The notes under the pieces were generated by a model. It was not told the origin of the DNA. It searched no databases and saw nothing but the letters and a program-made list of their open reading frames with translations. The translations under genes and the position numbers were made by a program. Below are positions 1-8,921 of a stretch of 64,000 nucleotides of DNA, one piece after another (positions within the stretch are counted from its first letter, which is position 1; every line of letters begins with the position of its first letter). Source of the DNA: Chryseobacterium sp. (GTDB lineage: Bacteria; Bacteroidota; Bacteroidia; Flavobacteriales; Weeksellaceae); NCBI GenBank assembly GCA_031277615.1, contig JAITMC010000025.1, positions 62,001 to 126,000 on the forward strand, written 5' to 3'.

Positions 1-799
1 ACAGATTGGCTAAATTAATAGCCGCATAGGAAAGGTTGGTTTTGCTGAGCATAGCCGCCTTATTTTTATTGAAAGTCGTAATGGCCTGCTGGTAATACTG
101 TTCCACTTTATTTCTCAGATCTTTATCGGATGGATTCTGAGCGTATTTCTGTTCGTACATATACCCCATCCGCATATAGGCATCGAAGATAAGATTAGGA
201 TCATTCTGCCTGGACGCCAATACCAGAAACTGCTTGCTGTATTTTTCTTCCAGCTGATATTCATTGAGGTTGGAATAGATCGTTGACAGCTCTTTGGCTA
301 CGTTCCCAAATCTTCCGTACAGGGTAGATGTTGTTGGCGAATTTTCATAATAATCAATCGCTTTCAGATAAGCGGCTACGGCATCGGCAGTTTTATTATT
401 TCGGGTAAGAATCCAGCCCTTTGCATATTGAAAGTAGCCTTTGGCTTCATTGCTGGCCGTTTTTAAACTATAGATCCGGGCCATTTCCAAGCTTTTTGAG
501 GATTCCGTCTGTTTATTATCGAGCCGGTAATTCATGGCCTGAACAGCATATAGAATGGTGGCATATTTCCCATCAGACTGTCTGGCCGCTATGGAAATAT
601 TAGTTTCTAAAATCTGATAGGATTTTGCTTTAAAATTGTGAAAAAATAAGGCTGTTGCATATTTGGGAGCCAGATTCAGCTGCTCTGTAGTTTTGTCTGA
701 AGCATGGCTGTATTCTTTTTCCAATTTGCTTAAAACATCCTGTGCCTGAGCAAAAAGCGGGCAAATACATAAAACAAATATCAATAATAACCTGTACAT
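1..799 (-). CDS. TPR-repeat protein, N-terminal part (runs off the window)
   Basis: Reading the minus strand from the ATG at 799 gives about 266 codons open to the window edge, so the C-terminus is missing. The first ~20 residues (MYRLLLIFVLCICPLFAQAQ) are a clear signal peptide. What follows is alpha-helical with TPR-like spacing (repeated A/Y/L positions, for example AKGYFQYAKGWIL and AVAAYLKAIDYYE). In Bacteroidota such a secreted TPR start is common in membrane sensor kinases and LuxR-type regulators, where TPRs precede a TM helix and an output domain; that output cannot be seen here. A degenerate -7 box (TATATTTA on the minus strand, 842-849) lies upstream. Confidence 0.8.
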   Translation of the reverse strand, partial: MYRLLLIFVLCICPLFAQAQDVLSKLEKEYSHASDKTTEQLNLAPKYATALFFHNFKAKSYQILETNISIAARQSDGKYATILYAVQAMNYRLDNKQTESSKSLEMARIYSLKTASNEAKGYFQYAKGWILTRNNKTADAVAAYLKAIDYYENSPTTSTLYGRFGNVAKELSTIYSNLNEYQLEEKYSKQFLVLASRQNDPNLIFDAYMRMGYMYEQKYAQNPSDKDLRNKVEQYYQQAITTFNKNKAAMLSKTNLSYAAINLANL

Positions 800-884
800 C
801 AAAACCTTATCTCTGTTAAACCGGATTCCTTTAAGGAACGTAAATATAAGTAAATACCACAAATTGATTTGAGGAATGAGTGGG

Positions 885-912
885 AAGATGGATGCTGGAG
901 GATGGATGTTAA
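885..912. repeat. Degenerate GATGGATG-type short tandem repeat
   Basis: The intergenic stretch between the TPR gene and the LRR-like gene carries imperfect iterations of GGATGGATG/GGAGGATGG. Similar sequence lies at about 5395-5430 and 17101-17155. No coding function is apparent. Confidence 0.5.
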
Positions 913-971
913 TGTTAGTCTTAGCATTAGAGATGTTCAAATTAAGAAAAAGAGAAACCCTGTTCCATCAA

Positions 972-1817
972 TCAGAGATCGTTTGCTGCTCCGAAGCTTC
1001 CGATTTCAATGCTGTATTCCAGATTGGGAACTGTATTGAGAAAGGAAATGTCTTTATTCAGTAATTTACCTTTGTTTTCGATGGTCAGCTCCTGCAAATC
1101 AGTAAGCCGGGCCAAACTCTGCAAAGATTCTGTCACACCGCTCTGAAAAAGATAAACCGATCTGAGTGTTTTCACCTTTGAAATATCTTCCACAATGGCT
1201 TCCACATTTTTACAGCGGCTTAGCTCCAGATCTTTTAAGTTTCTGAATTTTTCAAGCCAGGAAACCGATGTTAAAGATTTTATTTCAGTCAGGTACAAAG
1301 CTTCCAGTTTCCTGAAACGGATAAGCGTAGGCCAGTCACAGGAAACACTGCTTTCAATGGACAGGGTATTCAGGATTTCATTTTCAGGAAACTGATAGTT
1401 TTCTTCTGTAAATTTTTCAATGAAAACTGTTTTCAGTGTTGGATGGGTAAACAGATTAACAAACCGCTTTGAATAAGGGCTGAAAATTTCTTCCAAGCGT
1501 ACAAAAACCGACCAGTCAACCGGTTCTTTCCCTTTGTAAGTACAATCTCTGATTTCCAGGCGGATGGCATTTTTCAGAGCATATAGAATTTCGCTTTTAT
1601 CAATGGTAAAACGGGAAAGGTGAATGATATTGATATTTTCAAAGATTCTTCTGAACTCCGGGAACTCAAAAACAGTTACCTCACAGATTTTTCCATCCAA
1701 AATAAGATTGAAAATCTGTTTTTCTTCCATGAATTTCAGGATTTCTGTGGCAGAATCTCCTTTTTCAATGACGACAAAATGATCCGACCTGTCTTTCGCT
1801 GTGCTTCCTATGTACAT
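972..1817 (-). CDS. Leucine-rich-repeat-like hypothetical protein
   Basis: This 281-aa protein has no signal peptide. The second half (about residues 140-270) repeats an LxxLxL pattern in units of roughly 22-25 residues (LEALYLTEIKSLTSVSWL, LKDLELSRCKNVEAI, LRSVYLFQSGVTESL, LQELTIENKG), as in LRR solenoids. The first half is not recognisable. It stands first in a minus-strand run of small proteins of immunity or effector-partner type, so a protein-binding role is plausible, but no partner is visible. It may be an LRR-type immunity protein or simply a cytosolic LRR protein. Confidence 0.75.
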   Translation of the reverse strand: MYIGSTAKDRSDHFVVIEKGDSATEILKFMEEKQIFNLILDGKICEVTVFEFPEFRRIFENINIIHLSRFTIDKSEILYALKNAIRLEIRDCTYKGKEPVDWSVFVRLEEIFSPYSKRFVNLFTHPTLKTVFIEKFTEENYQFPENEILNTLSIESSVSCDWPTLIRFRKLEALYLTEIKSLTSVSWLEKFRNLKDLELSRCKNVEAIVEDISKVKTLRSVYLFQSGVTESLQSLARLTDLQELTIENKGKLLNKDISFLNTVPNLEYSIEIGSFGAANDL

Positions 1818-1862
1818 CTATAATGTTTCTTGTATAGCTTTAGAGTTGCTGTAAATCCTGTG

Positions 1863-2315
1863 TCATTTTCTGATGAGCTGTAGTTGCTTTCCTTCTTTCT
1901 TTAGGAGAAAAGACATCTTTTCAGCCGGTTTGAAAATTTTCACAGGGGCTTCACATTCTCCTGATTTACGGATACTGTCGACTTCCATTTCTATCCGGTT
2001 AATTTCTGTGAAATAATACCTTCCATAGACTTCTGTAAAGCAGTCATTTCCACATTGCCAGCTGTCATAACTTCTGAATTTCTCTTCATCCGGGAAATCT
2101 ATGGCGTGAAAATTGAAAATCAGTGCCGTATCTACTCTTGGAGACAGGTTATAGTTCTTCCCGCCATCCGGACTAATCAATCCTCCGGCATCAACGATCC
2201 AGTGGGTATTTTTCAGATCATTGGGAAAATCCGTTTTTTTTCTTACGGGCTCTTTGCAGCTGAAGATCATGATCAGCATGATGCTTAGAAATGGAAAGAC
2301 AAAAGTATTTTTCAT
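1863..2315 (-). CDS. Small SPII lipoprotein, unknown function
   Basis: This 150-aa protein begins with a basic-hydrophobic signal and a lipobox-like MIFSC (Cys at about residue 20), so it is expected to be lipid-anchored. The body contains NTHWIVDAGGLISPDGG and a YGRYYF...INRIEMEVDS stretch, reminiscent of small beta-barrel META- or lipocalin-like lipoproteins, but I cannot assign a family. Three further Cys (WQCGNDCF and GECEAP) could form disulfides. It is followed 37 bp upstream by the SUKH-like gene on the same strand. Confidence 0.75.
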   Translation of the reverse strand: MKNTFVFPFLSIMLIMIFSCKEPVRKKTDFPNDLKNTHWIVDAGGLISPDGGKNYNLSPRVDTALIFNFHAIDFPDEEKFRSYDSWQCGNDCFTEVYGRYYFTEINRIEMEVDSIRKSGECEAPVKIFKPAEKMSFLLKKEGKQLQLIRK

Positions 2316-2352
2316 CGGGATTATTTCATTATTTATAGCTGTTCATATCTTT

Positions 2353-3060
2353 CTATCCGGTATAATCAAATTTTGTATTTAATTTTTCAAATGCGATTTC
2401 CCGGTTAATAAGTTTTTCAAGTTCATCAAAAGTCAGCAGACCTTTTGCTTCAAACTGACTGCCATTAGGCGTTTTATAGGTATATTCAAAAATATCCCTT
2501 TGGTAAATATCTTCTAAAATTTCAATTTGTCGGAGCGTTAAATACCTGCGGTGGGTCCTGAGCTGATTGTGGAGATTTTTCCTGATTTCCTCTTCAGAAT
2601 CTCCTTCAAACATAGAATATTCATCCATTTCGGTTAAAGATTCCAGAAGTTGCCTGAAGATAAAATCCTGCAGGTTTTTCGCTAAAAATTCAGCTTCCGA
2701 ATCGTCGTGAGGAAAAAAAGTAACCGGAATCTCTCCATTTACTTCACCATCAAACTGAAAAACATACAAATCACCGGCTCCGTTTTTCGCAAAAGGAACC
2801 ATCCTGTATTTTGGATTGATATCGTAAACTTCATGGTTGATGATTTCCCTGATTCCGCCATGATAAGCGACCGGATCCCAGATTTCGATATCATTTCCAA
2901 ACAGAAGCAATGGCGGATTTTCTTTCAAGGCAGGGAAAACATTAGTGTACCAGCCATTTCCTTCCGGCCCCCAATCGAGCATTTGATCATCGTAGAGCTG
3001 TCTGTAAAGGACCGGATACGTAAAATTAAATTCTGTTTCTAAATCCTGTAAAGTCTTCAT
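2353..3060 (-). CDS. SUKH / SMI1-KNR4-like protein
   Basis: This 235-aa cytosolic protein starts MKTLQDLETEFNFTYP and continues LYRQLYDDQMLDWG, then a PPLLLFGNDIEIWDP segment and VPFAKNGAGDLYVFQFD. This order (helix, leucine-rich acidic strand, then a P-x-A-x-x-G-x-G-D-x-Y/F strand) is characteristic of the SMI1/KNR4 (SUKH) fold, known in bacteria mainly as immunity proteins of polymorphic toxins. The C-terminal ~90 residues are helical and family-specific. The toxin it might neutralise is not in the window. Assignment is by eye from motif order. Confidence 0.7.
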   Translation of the reverse strand: MKTLQDLETEFNFTYPVLYRQLYDDQMLDWGPEGNGWYTNVFPALKENPPLLLFGNDIEIWDPVAYHGGIREIINHEVYDINPKYRMVPFAKNGAGDLYVFQFDGEVNGEIPVTFFPHDDSEAEFLAKNLQDFIFRQLLESLTEMDEYSMFEGDSEEEIRKNLHNQLRTHRRYLTLRQIEILEDIYQRDIFEYTYKTPNGSQFEAKGLLTFDELEKLINREIAFEKLNTKFDYTG

Positions 3061-3135
3061 ATTTTAAACGGGTTTTCTGAATATTTCGGGGAAATGATCC
3101 TGGATAAACTGCTGTTGATCTGTTATATTCACAGG

Positions 3136-3729
3136 CTATGTATTTCTTTCCACACTCATGAACTTCTGTTCCCTTTTGTTATAATAAACTTCAATAAAAG
3201 GCTCATTCTGCACCCCAATCTGATACAGGAACACTAAATTTTCATCCCATTGCATCGGAATATCATCATCCGGCCAGATCATCGCCCAGCCCCCTGCATA
3301 GGCATAGATTTCCTTATTCATATACATCGGATGAGCATCCATCCAGAAGTCTATGTAACCGTCATCATCCAAAGATTGCAGGTCGGATAGGCTGTCTGCA
3401 TCACAGTCATTTTCTTTGATCCAGTTCTGAATTTCTTCGTCTCCAAAATGCATCAGGTGTTCAAAATTGGGATACACGGTCTGTTTTTTCGCCGTCAGCG
3501 GAATATAGTTTTTCAGATCAGCCGATTCCGGGTTAACAGGTTCAAAAAAGAACTCAGAGTCATTGTTTTCTCTTAAAGCTATCCATTGATTTTCATGTTG
3601 TACAACCAACCGGACCGACTCATTTTCATTCACATAAGCCATAATTTCGTCTTCACCCTGAGCTTCCACAAAAATCTGTGCTTCTCTGGCTAAGGTCTGT
3701 GCTTTTTCTTTTAAACAGTGCAGATTCAT
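3136..3729 (-). CDS. Conserved acidic hypothetical protein, immunity-like
   Basis: This 197-aa acidic cytosolic protein has no signal peptide. The C-terminal half has a GGWAMIWPDDDIP motif followed by ENLVFLYQIG...PFIEVYYN. I have seen this Gly-Trp-Pro-Asp / Glu-Pro-Trp/Phe-Val-Glu-Val-type pattern in unnamed proteins of Bacteroidota toxin-immunity neighbourhoods, but I cannot name the family. It sits between the SUKH-like gene and the DUF4303-like gene on the same strand, so an immunity role is inferred from context only. Confidence 0.65.
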   Translation of the reverse strand: MNLHCLKEKAQTLAREAQIFVEAQGEDEIMAYVNENESVRLVVQHENQWIALRENNDSEFFFEPVNPESADLKNYIPLTAKKQTVYPNFEHLMHFGDEEIQNWIKENDCDADSLSDLQSLDDDGYIDFWMDAHPMYMNKEIYAYAGGWAMIWPDDDIPMQWDENLVFLYQIGVQNEPFIEVYYNKREQKFMSVERNT

Positions 3730-3807
3730 CGTATTTTATATTTAATATCAAAATTCATATTCAGTTCTCATGGGTTTACTGTCCTCAAGCAATTATTAAG
3801 CTAAACT

Positions 3808-4664
3808 TTAAACAGATAAACTCTCCAACAGTTCTTTTACCTTTTTATTGTTTTTCCTATTGATCGTCAGGGCACTGTTCTTTTCTACCATCGGATCTCC
3901 CGGTATACTTATGTAAAAAACCATTTCGTCCACCTCACTGCCATATTTTTTCACCAGTTGCTTTTTGGCCATACGCAATGCATCGGTAAATAGCTTCAGG
4001 TTTTTTGCCGTTCAGGAGCATAGTCAAACCCTTTTTGAAATAAAGGAACAATATCTTTTCTATAACGATCCAGAAATTGTCTGATAAAATTATTTAAGCC
4101 ATCTTTCACTCTGCTTTCTTCTACTCCCCAACACCATTCGGGGGCGTCCCATTCTTTATTTTTGTGGAGCTTTTTTAAACTTTCTCTGGTAAAAACTACC
4201 GAATAGGCAGTCAGACAATCATCATCCAATACCAGAGCAAAGGCATAAATACTTTGTTTTTTCTTAGTTAAAAGTTGATAAAGGAAATTAAAATCGCTGA
4301 TCAGTGAAGCGGTAAGTGCCGGCAGATTATCTTCATGCCAGTTTCCAGGATTTGCAGCATCTTCTTTGATTTCCGGAGACCAATATCGGTTGGTCATGCA
4401 TGCTCTTTCCAGGTCATCCTGATGATCTTCCCCTACTTTGAGAGAAAATTTAGAGGACAATAAGCTTCTGATCTGTGCCAGGGTCTCGTTTACTTTTTCA
4501 TTAACAATGAAGTCACTAAGCACTTTATCATGTTTCTGAAGGTCTTTTTCTTCTGCACAATGACTTTTTATTTTGTCGAGTGAAACAACAATGCGGTCAA
4601 GATCAACAATTACTTTTACAGCTTCTTCTTCACTTAATTTTATTTTGTTATTGTTTTTACCCAT
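3808..4664 (-). pseudogene. DUF4303-like gene interrupted by a one-base frameshift
   Basis: The ATG at 4664 opens 222 aa that stop at 3996. In the -1 frame the sequence continues without a stop to 3808, giving NLKLFTDALRMAKKQLVKKYG, then EVDEMVFYISIPGDP and SALTIN. The switch falls at an A6 run (plus-strand T6 at 4001-4006): one extra A would join ...APERQK to NLKLFTDAL... into a ~286-aa protein. The upstream part (IYAFALVLDDDCLTAYS, PEWCWGVEES) and the out-of-frame tail (helix, then FYISIxGDxMVExNS) together match the layout of DUF4303 proteins, which occur as immunity proteins. It is either a genuine frameshift or a consensus error. If the short tail were separate, it would be a 54-aa ORF from the ATG at 3972. 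Confidence 0.7.
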
Positions 4665-4789
4665 CGTTTTAGCGTAGTTTTAGTTCGAAATAAAACTTTC
4701 TCATTGTTATCAGGTGAAAAAGAAAGCTATAAAAGTTATAAAATTAATGTTGATCTAAATTTTTCTTATCTCATTTCCATTCATTTCAT

Positions 4790-5317
4790 TTATATTGTAG
4801 CAAAGAAATTAAAGGTTTTCTGGGCGATAAGTTTCGGATGAGCATCTGACGGATCATTCGTCCGGTCTTCATACAGTTCAATTTTTATTAATTTAACATC
4901 ATCCGGAATACGGTAGGTTTCATCTTTGGTGTAATTATAGCCACGTACCTCAGCGCTTTCTTTGCCGGAATTCTTTTTGATTTTAACATAATACTTCAGC
5001 GTAATGCTGTTGCCATTCTGCTCTCCTTTTTCAAAGCGTATTTTTGTCACCCGATGGATGGTATGCCCAGCGGAGTAGATATTTCCCTGTATCCGGAATT
5101 TCAATGTTTCTTTGTTTTTGGCAAGCATGAAAATTCCTGGCTCAAGGCGTACTGTAACTTCCTTAAGAGTTGTAAAAGTATGTACTGAGCCTGTTTCCGG
5201 CACTTCTCTTTCTACCCGTTCAGGTTTAGCATAAACAGTCGAGATCTTTAATTTCTGAGCCTCGGTTTTACAGCCGGCCAGTGCTAAAAATGACGTTAAA
5301 ATCATCAGGTTTTTCAC
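4790..5317 (-). CDS. Small SPII lipoprotein, unknown function
   Basis: The best start is the GTG at 5315-5317, which gives a compact lipoprotein signal (VKNLMILTSFLALAGCK). An ATG at 5303-5305 is the alternative. The frame stays open to 5464, but that upstream stretch is intergenic repeat sequence with an unnatural translation (Pro/His-rich) and should not be counted. From GTG the product is 175 aa. After the lipidated Cys the protein is beta-rich and charged (LKFRIQGNIYSAGHTIHRVTKIRFEKG). I do not recognise the family. The start choice rests on the lipobox position. Confidence 0.7.
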   Translation of the reverse strand: MKNLMILTSFLALAGCKTEAQKLKISTVYAKPERVEREVPETGSVHTFTTLKEVTVRLEPGIFMLAKNKETLKFRIQGNIYSAGHTIHRVTKIRFEKGEQNGNSITLKYYVKIKKNSGKESAEVRGYNYTKDETYRIPDDVKLIKIELYEDRTNDPSDAHPKLIAQKTFNFFATI

Positions 5318-5394
5318 CTTTTTATTTTTACGAAAGGTAATGAAAGAAGCCGGATGAAAATATCCCCGATAACGGTGGTTTTTAGGGTTAGTGG

Positions 5395-5432
5395 TTTGAT
5401 GATGGATGATGGGAGATGGAGGTATTGGAGGT
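5395..5432. repeat. Degenerate GATGATGG-type short repeat
   Basis: Imperfect iterations of TGATGATGGATGATGGGAGATGG lie in the short spacer upstream of the lipoprotein gene. They resemble those at 885-912 and 17101-17155. They explain the false N-terminal extension of the lipoprotein frame. Confidence 0.5.
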
Positions 5433-5486
5433 CGTAAACGTAAACATCTACATTCTTCATCCAACCTGCTAAAGATTTACTTTACA

Positions 5487-6599
5487 TCACAGCATTACAA
5501 TTTCAAGGGTGGCACCTAAATTTTCCAATTCCATGATGCTTGTCTTCATCCATTTGAAAATCCCTTTCCCATATAAGATCCGGTTACTTTTACTCATCTG
5601 AAGAGCTTCTGTACCCGAAAGCCGATATTTTTCTTTTAACAGAGAGACGATTTTCATTTTATTCGGGCCGATATCTGTGATGTATATTTCAGCTTCACGC
5701 CAGTCGGAGTCGTTGATCATCTGGTTTTGCTCTTCTTCAGTCTGATCCGGCATTTCCAAAGCATTCCTGTATACCTCATCCCAGAATTCGTTGCCTGAAA
5801 CGCTTAATTGCTGTAAAAGGATAAGAAGATTATTCTGATTCAGCCTGTGTTCGTAAATTTGCCTTAAAGTTTCCTGAAAAGATTCAATATCATCTGAAAT
5901 TTTTACGGGCTCCCAGGTTCCTGCTCCGTGAAAGGCAAAATATACCGGGAAATTGTCCTCAGAATCATTAAAATCTATAAAAAAAGGATCTGCAAAATAG
6001 TTGCGGGCAATGACCAGCCAGCTTTCTTTAAAATCACCTTCTTTTTCACCGGTTAAGCTTTCACCTGACACAGCATTAAAAGCATATCCATCCTGAAATG
6101 CCAGGAGATCTTCTAAGACCGGATAGTTTTCGGGCAGACTTAAATTTTCAGCCGGATAAGTATGTTTCCAGAAATTGAGCAGCGAAGGGAAACGGTTCAC
6201 TTTCTGTTTCAGCTGTTCGTTGTCTTTTTCAAACAGGGACTGTTGTTCCGCTGTTATTTTCTTTTCTCTTTCATCTCCCTGATCAAAAGGAAATTTCCTT
6301 TGCATCCAATGCAGTAAGTCACGGTCCAGTATTCTGAAATCTTTTTCCTGCAATGTTCCATATGAGGTAAGATAGACTTTGGTATCCTCATTATTCCTGG
6401 AAATTACAGCTACCTGCCCCCCGGAATCATCCGCTACAGGAATATAAGCCGGTAAATCCGCATCAAATCCGTAGGTTGTATAACGTTCGATGACTGCTTC
6501 TTCATCCTGAAAAATGCGGACCGTATCATACACGATTTCAGCATCAAATTTTTTCTGAAATATTTTGATAAAGTTTTGCCAGTGATCGGGTAATTTCAT
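5487..6599 (-). CDS. Hypothetical protein with an L7/L12-like C-terminal domain
   Basis: This is a 370-aa cytosolic protein. The middle (PENYPVLEDLLAFQDGYAFNA, around residues 155-175, then FFIDF and VYFAFHGAGTWEP) has a layout like SMI1/KNR4-type immunity domains. The last ~65 residues (IGPNKMKIVSLLKEKYRLS, then TEALQMSKSNRILYG and LENLGATLEIVML) follow the ribosomal L7/L12 C-terminal fold pattern: G-x-N-K-x-x-(I/V)-I-x-x-(L/V)-(R/K), an EA helix, and a final LE-x-x-GA-x-x-E strand. This is not a ribosomal protein: the rpl operon context and L7/L12 N-terminus are absent. Function unknown; the neighbourhood suggests immunity. Confidence 0.65.
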   Translation of the reverse strand: MKLPDHWQNFIKIFQKKFDAEIVYDTVRIFQDEEAVIERYTTYGFDADLPAYIPVADDSGGQVAVISRNNEDTKVYLTSYGTLQEKDFRILDRDLLHWMQRKFPFDQGDEREKKITAEQQSLFEKDNEQLKQKVNRFPSLLNFWKHTYPAENLSLPENYPVLEDLLAFQDGYAFNAVSGESLTGEKEGDFKESWLVIARNYFADPFFIDFNDSEDNFPVYFAFHGAGTWEPVKISDDIESFQETLRQIYEHRLNQNNLLILLQQLSVSGNEFWDEVYRNALEMPDQTEEEQNQMINDSDWREAEIYITDIGPNKMKIVSLLKEKYRLSGTEALQMSKSNRILYGKGIFKWMKTSIMELENLGATLEIVML

Positions 6600-6609
6600 A
6601 GATGTTTTT

Positions 6610-7242
6610 TTACTTAAGTCCTTCTTTAGCTTCCTTCAATATTTTTTCAGCCTTCAGCTTTATTTTTTGGGGAAGTCCATTGAAGTTTTCATCTTTTACT
6701 TCGCGATACCGATCTTCTTCCTGAAAAGGAATCCAGGCGGTAATTTTTGATTTTGAAAGTGTTTTTCCTCCGGTACTGGTGTATACAATAACTTTCAGAG
6801 GTTTCGCATCCAGCCCGTCTGATTCTTCAAAATAAGTAAGGTAAAATTCAGGGAAACCATCATCGTTGACATCCCCTACTTCACAGGAATTAATCAGGTA
6901 CCTGGGCTGTCCCAGGCCTTTTGCAAAGTCTTTGAAGGTGATCTGTGGAATAAGTCCGCCATGATCTTCCAGAAAAATTCCGGCGTGTAAATCTTTTGGG
7001 GTATCGGTTAAATAAGCCGGATTTTTGGCTTTGCTTTCATTCAGAAACCAGATATAGCTTCCAAAGTTAGGCACAAATGACTTTACAATCATCACCGCTT
7101 TTCCGGGTAAGGGATTTCCGACATCTTCTATTATTTCCCTGTATTGCTTATCTGAAGAAAAATAAACACCCGTCCTGATCTGTGCAAAAGACCATACACT
7201 TACAATACAGGCTGCAGCAGGTAATAATTTCCTTAAAATCAT
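6610..7242 (-). CDS. Secreted hypothetical protein with a DxNxDG motif
   Basis: I place the start at the ATG 7240-7242, which begins a normal signal peptide (MILRKLLPAAACIVSVWSFA). The open frame further upstream to 7341 overlaps the next gene and has no signal character. The product is 210 aa. It carries GDVNDDGFPEFYLTY around residue 125-140, a D-x-N-x-D-G loop as in FG-GAP/EF-hand-like calcium sites, and ends in a Lys-rich helix. It probably acts outside the cytoplasm. It lies 22 bp downstream of the 494-aa gene on the same strand and may be co-transcribed. Family unknown. Confidence 0.7.
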   Translation of the reverse strand: MILRKLLPAAACIVSVWSFAQIRTGVYFSSDKQYREIIEDVGNPLPGKAVMIVKSFVPNFGSYIWFLNESKAKNPAYLTDTPKDLHAGIFLEDHGGLIPQITFKDFAKGLGQPRYLINSCEVGDVNDDGFPEFYLTYFEESDGLDAKPLKVIVYTSTGGKTLSKSKITAWIPFQEEDRYREVKDENFNGLPQKIKLKAEKILKEAKEGLK

Positions 7243-7264
7243 AGTATTATTTTGAATGTCTTGT

Positions 7265-8749
7265 TTAAAGTTCTTTATATTCTTTTCCGGAATAGAGGTC
7301 AATATAGTAATAAATATTTTGCCCTGACTGAAGTTTAACACTTACCAGCCCATCTGAGCTAATGGAGTGATACTCTTTTAATCCGATATTTTTCTGATTC
7401 TTATGGTCAAAAAGGATATATAGTCCGTCTTTTTCTTTCTGAAGCGCATAGATCTGTTTCTCCGCATCCAAAACTGATATATTATAATATTCAGGTTTTA
7501 TTTCCCAGGTTTTTGTCCTGCGGTTCCACAATCCTTTGCTTCTTACTTGTTTTTCATCTTCAATGGGGATAAGGTACAGATCATTCATCCCTTCATAGCC
7601 GTTTATTTTTCCGAATTTCCAGTTTTTATCATTGAACTGATCGGGTAAAATCATTTTCCTGTCCGGCCATACCAGATTTCCCACCTGATCCAGAACTTTA
7701 AAATGACAGATCTCAATAGAATCTGTAACATTTCCCCGGATATCAATATAAAGCCAACTGTACGCCCAGATATCGTGATCATAATTAAAGACACCCAGCA
7801 AAAAATAGGGTGAATCTGTTATAGAATATACCAGAGACGTCTGTTTGATGAACTCAACCTGAGAAGCTGTTGCTTTGGTAATTTCTTTGGGAAATGCCTT
7901 ATCATATTGCGGAAAAGGGTAAACATCATCGGTTATACGGTCTGCCAAAAGCTTAGGAACTTCCGGTTCATACCTCTCTTTATTCACTTCATTCAGGACT
8001 ATGGTTTCTTTTCCATACTTTAGGGACAGTGTTTCCGTACCTTTCAGCTCAGTGTGAATGGCTTTTTTCTGATTCAGCCCGTATATTGAAAAAGATGTAT
8101 TTGAAGCTTTGATAAAACGCCGGCCTTCCAATAGTTCAGCCAAATTATTTTCAGTTTTATGTAAGTGGCTGTTTCTGATTTCGTAAAGCGTTCCGTTCCA
8201 AAAGACATGACTGTCATCTACCGGAATAAAATTGAGGTAGTAATTGTCTTCCATATACGGAATATCCTTCCGGAGTAAGACCTGCTGGGTTTCCAACACG
8301 CCGATCTCAAACCGATGATACGTCTGCTCTTTCTTAATCCCGCTTCCCATGATATTCCAGTCCCATTTCCAAACCGGCATTTTCTTTTCGTATTCCATGT
8401 CTTTTTTATACATGGTAAGTCCATTCACCACGTCTAAACTGATGGGGCTGGCCGAAAAATCTAAAATGGTTTTTCCGGTTTCACTGATGACAGCATATTC
8501 ATTTTTTTCATTTTCAACAACAGCAAATCCTGTAGGCGTAAATACGGAGGCATTCCGGAATTTCCGGTTGATGACCGGTTTCAGACTGATTTTATCTACA
8601 TACACGAAATCATTCTGCTTCGTTAAAAACGGAATACTGCTGATGGTCTTTGATTTTGAAGAAATTACAGGTGAATTATCTTTTTTCTCCTGAGCGCAGG
8701 CTGTCGTTGAGGTCAGCATAAAAAGGACACTGAATACTATTATTTTCAT
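7265..8749 (-). CDS. Exported 494-aa hypothetical protein with WG-like beta repeats
   Basis: The protein starts with a signal sequence ending TACAQEK; Cys at about residue 18 could be lipidated although the lipobox is atypical. The body is beta-rich with loosely repeated strand-turn units such as EYAVISETGKTILDF, KGLWNRRTKTWEIKPEY and YILFDHKNQKNIGLKEY, which resemble WG repeats (KxGxWNxxxxxxIxPxY). This suggests a surface or periplasmic repeat protein. It is followed 22 bp later by the secreted 210-aa gene. Substrate or partner unknown. Confidence 0.7.
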   Translation of the reverse strand: MKIIVFSVLFMLTSTTACAQEKKDNSPVISSKSKTISSIPFLTKQNDFVYVDKISLKPVINRKFRNASVFTPTGFAVVENEKNEYAVISETGKTILDFSASPISLDVVNGLTMYKKDMEYEKKMPVWKWDWNIMGSGIKKEQTYHRFEIGVLETQQVLLRKDIPYMEDNYYLNFIPVDDSHVFWNGTLYEIRNSHLHKTENNLAELLEGRRFIKASNTSFSIYGLNQKKAIHTELKGTETLSLKYGKETIVLNEVNKERYEPEVPKLLADRITDDVYPFPQYDKAFPKEITKATASQVEFIKQTSLVYSITDSPYFLLGVFNYDHDIWAYSWLYIDIRGNVTDSIEICHFKVLDQVGNLVWPDRKMILPDQFNDKNWKFGKINGYEGMNDLYLIPIEDEKQVRSKGLWNRRTKTWEIKPEYYNISVLDAEKQIYALQKEKDGLYILFDHKNQKNIGLKEYHSISSDGLVSVKLQSGQNIYYYIDLYSGKEYKEL

Positions 8750-8921
8750 ACTTCAACATTCTGTTCATCTTATTCATCAATATTAGACAGAACTGAAGGA
8801 TAAGACAATCCCGATTATCAGCTATATTTTCAGGTAACACAGAAAACAGTCCTGAAGCAATAAAGTCATACTACACAATTCCTCATAACTTCCAGCACCT
8901 AGCTTCCCTTATCCTTTCTTC

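Noticed and set aside
3064..3135. 22-codon GTG-started frame upstream of the SUKH-like gene
   Set aside because: It is in frame with that gene but closed by a stop, very short, and lacks any supporting signal.
5318..5464. 49-residue N-terminal extension of the lipoprotein at 4790
   Set aside because: It is translated from degenerate GATGG repeats and puts the lipobox internally; the GTG at 5317 gives a normal lipoprotein.
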